From the NCBI RefSeq assembly GCF_022539665.2, contig NC_081332.1, positions 248,001-312,000 of the forward strand: a DNA stretch of 64,000 nucleotides. Reading direction: 5' to 3'. Below the pieces are notes generated by a model, which did not search any database, was not told where the DNA came from, and saw only the letters and a program-made list of their open reading frames with translations. Source of the DNA: Daphnia carinata. Lineage: Eukaryota; Arthropoda; Branchiopoda; Diplostraca; Daphniidae. Numbering within the stretch: the first letter of the stretch is position 1; each line of letters opens with the position of its first letter. The position numbers and the translations under genes are program-made. Positions 61,287 through 64,000 of the stretch are shown piece after piece.

Positions 61287-64000
61287 CTGTGGAAACAAAC
61301 CGTTAAGTCCAAAATGCAATCAGGCTCACATTTCTTTGTATTTGAAAGTAAAATAGGCATAGGAGAACTGCACTTGAGCGAACGTTTTAAGTTCTAAGTT
61401 TGCGACACTGACCTAAACGGCTATTTCGTATTGTTCTAGGGCTAGCCAAGTGTAGGTTGCTGTACAGCCCGACAAGCAAGTGCGTGCCTTTCACCATGGG
61501 ATGGTGGAAATGCCTGATGATCTTAGCGAAATTTTCTAGCACAACAGTGTAGCCTATGAGAGTATACATTTCAGCATTTGCGTCGAAAGTCGAACTGTAT
61601 TTCTCTGTCTGCATATTTCTTAGATCAAAAATTGATCATAAATTGCAGCAGTCTTTTTGCTCTCTGATTTGTAAGAAACGACGCATGCGTATTAAAAAAG
61701 ATACAGCTTAGCTTAGTGAAAAAATCGCATTTGTTCAGCAGTAGTCAGAGCCTACTGTTAATAATAAAATTTTTTTTTAAACGTACTGTATAAGTCGCTA
61801 ATTTTCACAAGCATGTTGATAGAATTGGAACTTACTCTGTAACAATAAGAACAATACGCCCCGCATTTGTTTAGCCAAAAGCCGTTGGAATAATTTATAT
61901 GACAATAGGGCCAATCGGACATGTGTCTTGCAGTTGTTTTAGTCAACTTTAATTTCAAAATAGAGGTGGAACTAACGTTTGTTCCTGATAGTTTTTTAGG
62001 AGATCTTCAACCATTTTTGATAACCTTCATTGCTTTTTTTATTCGTGTATTCAGTTTACTTTTTCAATCTTATTTTGTTCTACTTTTGTTGAATAACAAA
62101 CGTAGACTTGTAAAAACAAAAGTAGATTGCTGACACCATTGGCAGCTTGAACCAAAATTATTTGGTTTCAATAAATAATTTTGATTATTTTGAATTGAAA
62201 CATTACGTAGTTTTATATTCTATTGCGAGTTCCACATTAAATTGATAAACGACGGCAAAAATGACTTGTATCTAATAAGACATTCGTTAAGGCCTACGTA
62301 AAAATTTAAAATAAATCAGAGAATATAAATATTGTCAGAGGCAAATGTCTTCCCCTAGAGCAATGAGGACCGCACCCTCATCCGCGGGGCACGAACGGGC
62401 ATTTTTCAACCACTAAGTTGCCTGCCCCACTTTGAAACTTTCCGGTTTGGGAATTAGATCAGCATTTGTTAAACAATTCAAATGGAAGCTGAATTTTATC
62501 CATGCACAAGGAAAATAAAAAAAGAAACACCCTGTAATAACCAGTTGGTTGTCGCTGGCTCTCCACGCAATCTTGCAACAAGCAATTTTCCTTCGCTGCT
62601 TTGCGCGCAAACAGTGAAACAAAATAAAGCAAAAACCCAAAAATAAATTGGTAATTTTGAACTTTCTTTATCCAGGATGTCTTACAGTCAGGACAATAGT
62701 TTACACCGTAAGTTCGTGTTGCCAAAGAAAAGCGAGAAAATTTCTTGCAGAAGTAAAGTATAGTCTAGGAAAACTTGGAATAGTTAATTTTTAAAATAAC
62801 ATATCGAACATGAGTTAGTGGTAAACACCTAACATTCGCTCAAGACAGTGCTATCAATGAGCTATTAAATGTAACTTAATGAATCATTATCGGCTGTCTC
62901 TATCAAGGACCTAAATGCAATAGTAAACACCGGTAAACACACCAAGCATAGAGTGAACGCCATTTTACTTACTTTTAATGTTAAGAATCCGGCTAAGATG
63001 CGTAAAACGGTGTTCAGGAGAGAGAAACCTGCTCCGAGCTGAACGCGAGAATATTGAGAAGCAAACTGAACCTCATTTCACCAGGTTATGGCAGCTTAGA
63101 CGCCAGGGAAAGGAGGCCGACCCTTACGAACCGCTATATCAACCACTGGAAAGGACGAAAGGACGACTTTTTTTTCATCTTCTTTTTTTTTCTTTCTTTT
63201 CATTAATTCGATTTCTTCGTTTTGCCCTTTCCAGTACATTTACTTTGGAGAAAGCAGTACGAAAAGAAAGGAAACGTTTCTCACTGTTCTACTATTCATG
63301 CTCATCAGAAATCAACCTCAATATCCATTATTCGTTAAAGAATCACTGGCTGTAAAGGTAGGTCGACTTAGTTGCGAGATTGATGAAAGTACGAAATATT
63401 ACTACTGCTATACAGAATGCTAAACATCCATACAGAAGTCTAAAATGACAAACAAAGCAAATTGAGTTTATCCGCCAAAAGACGTTTTCTTTACGTTTTT
63501 TTTTAGTTGAATGAATCGTTCATTTTCCATTGGTTTACTATTGACTTAGCTCTATGTTTCTTTTTTTAAAAATTCGAGAAACTTCACTTTCGTCTTCTGT
63601 TTTGGGTCGGCAAGCCACATTTTAAAAAATCTCGTGAATCTTGACTTGTAATCTTTTGATGGCTTCTGCTACCACAAACTTCTAGAGTACGTCCTTTGGA
63701 GTGAAACACATTCCAAAACATTTATTGGATTTTAAAATAAACGTAATATAGGGCAATTAAAAAGGGGGCTATTGCGTCATCTTGGCAGTTTATCTACTTT
63801 TAGAGAGAAAAAATAACACTATTGGCGTCCTAAACTGAAGGTGAACTTTAACAGGATTCATTTCGGAAAATAAAAATATATGCTGTTGGTTGACTGTAAA
63901 CGAAATAGGGTGAAAAAAAAAGCTTTCGATTTTGAACGGAGAAAATTTTGGGATGGAATGAAACATTTCAATAAGAACCCAGTTTCGTCAATTCATTCTA
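61287..64000. other. AT-rich flank upstream of the bHLH gene
   Basis: Should contain the promoter and 5' untranslated exon of the minus-strand bHLH gene, but I cannot place them. Open frames at 61387-61614, 62413-62640 and 62978-63355 show no recognisable domain and have poor coding character. Confidence 0.45.

Noticed and set aside
62978..63355. 125-codon plus-strand ORF
   Set aside because: The second half is a Phe/Leu/Ser-rich translation of T-runs, with no recognisable domain or splice support.

Overview
This is a eukaryotic nuclear window, most likely from an arthropod and plausibly a branchiopod crustacean such as Daphnia. The clues are eukaryotic tRNAs without encoded CCA, Gypsy and BEL/Pao LTR retrotransposons, THAP and hAT DNA transposons, and a short-intron bHLH gene of the Dimmed/MIST1 type. 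The species is inferred, not proven.

Positions 1-18780 are a head-to-tail tandem array with a period of about 1,134 bp. Every unit carries the same four tRNA genes: Met(CAT) on the minus strand, then Lys(TTT), Ser(GCT) and Gln on the plus strand. The array is cut after the Lys gene of unit 17 by Gypsy element A (18781-27248) and again about 40 bp after the next Gln gene by Gypsy element B (27663-39900). It resumes at 39901 for one nearly complete unit and then decays. Degenerate pieces of the same unit reappear at 49980-50573 and 57389-57770, flanking a ruined BEL/Pao element.

Element A keeps both LTRs, PBS, PPT and a 4-bp target duplication. Except for one single-base shift in gag and one stop codon in pol, Gag, Pol and an F-type Env lie in one reading frame. 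Its 5' LTR lacks the first 99 bp. Element B has a 5' LTR, an unusual multi-frame pre-gag region, gag with two zinc knuckles, pol with one stop codon, two small accessory ORFs that resemble each other, clusters of tRNA-like sequence, and a different signal-peptide-bearing envelope ORF. A deletion has removed the rest of env and the 3' LTR and joined it to the tRNA array.

Positions 41306-41537 hold a hairpin-forming duplication. Positions 41986-48111 are bounded by 53-bp inverted repeats and contain exons of a broken THAP-domain protein, a G-rich minisatellite, and a nested 2,054-bp hAT-like insertion with a perfect 8-bp target duplication. That hAT-like element is built from about six degenerate tRNA-like modules. 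Positions 58646-61286 carry what looks like the only intact host protein gene, a four-exon bHLH factor on the minus strand whose joined exons give 211 residues. The rest is AT-rich sequence with no gene I can support.

The array, not any protein gene, is the organising principle of the window: three LTR elements have landed in it, its central units are nearly identical, and its outer units have decayed.
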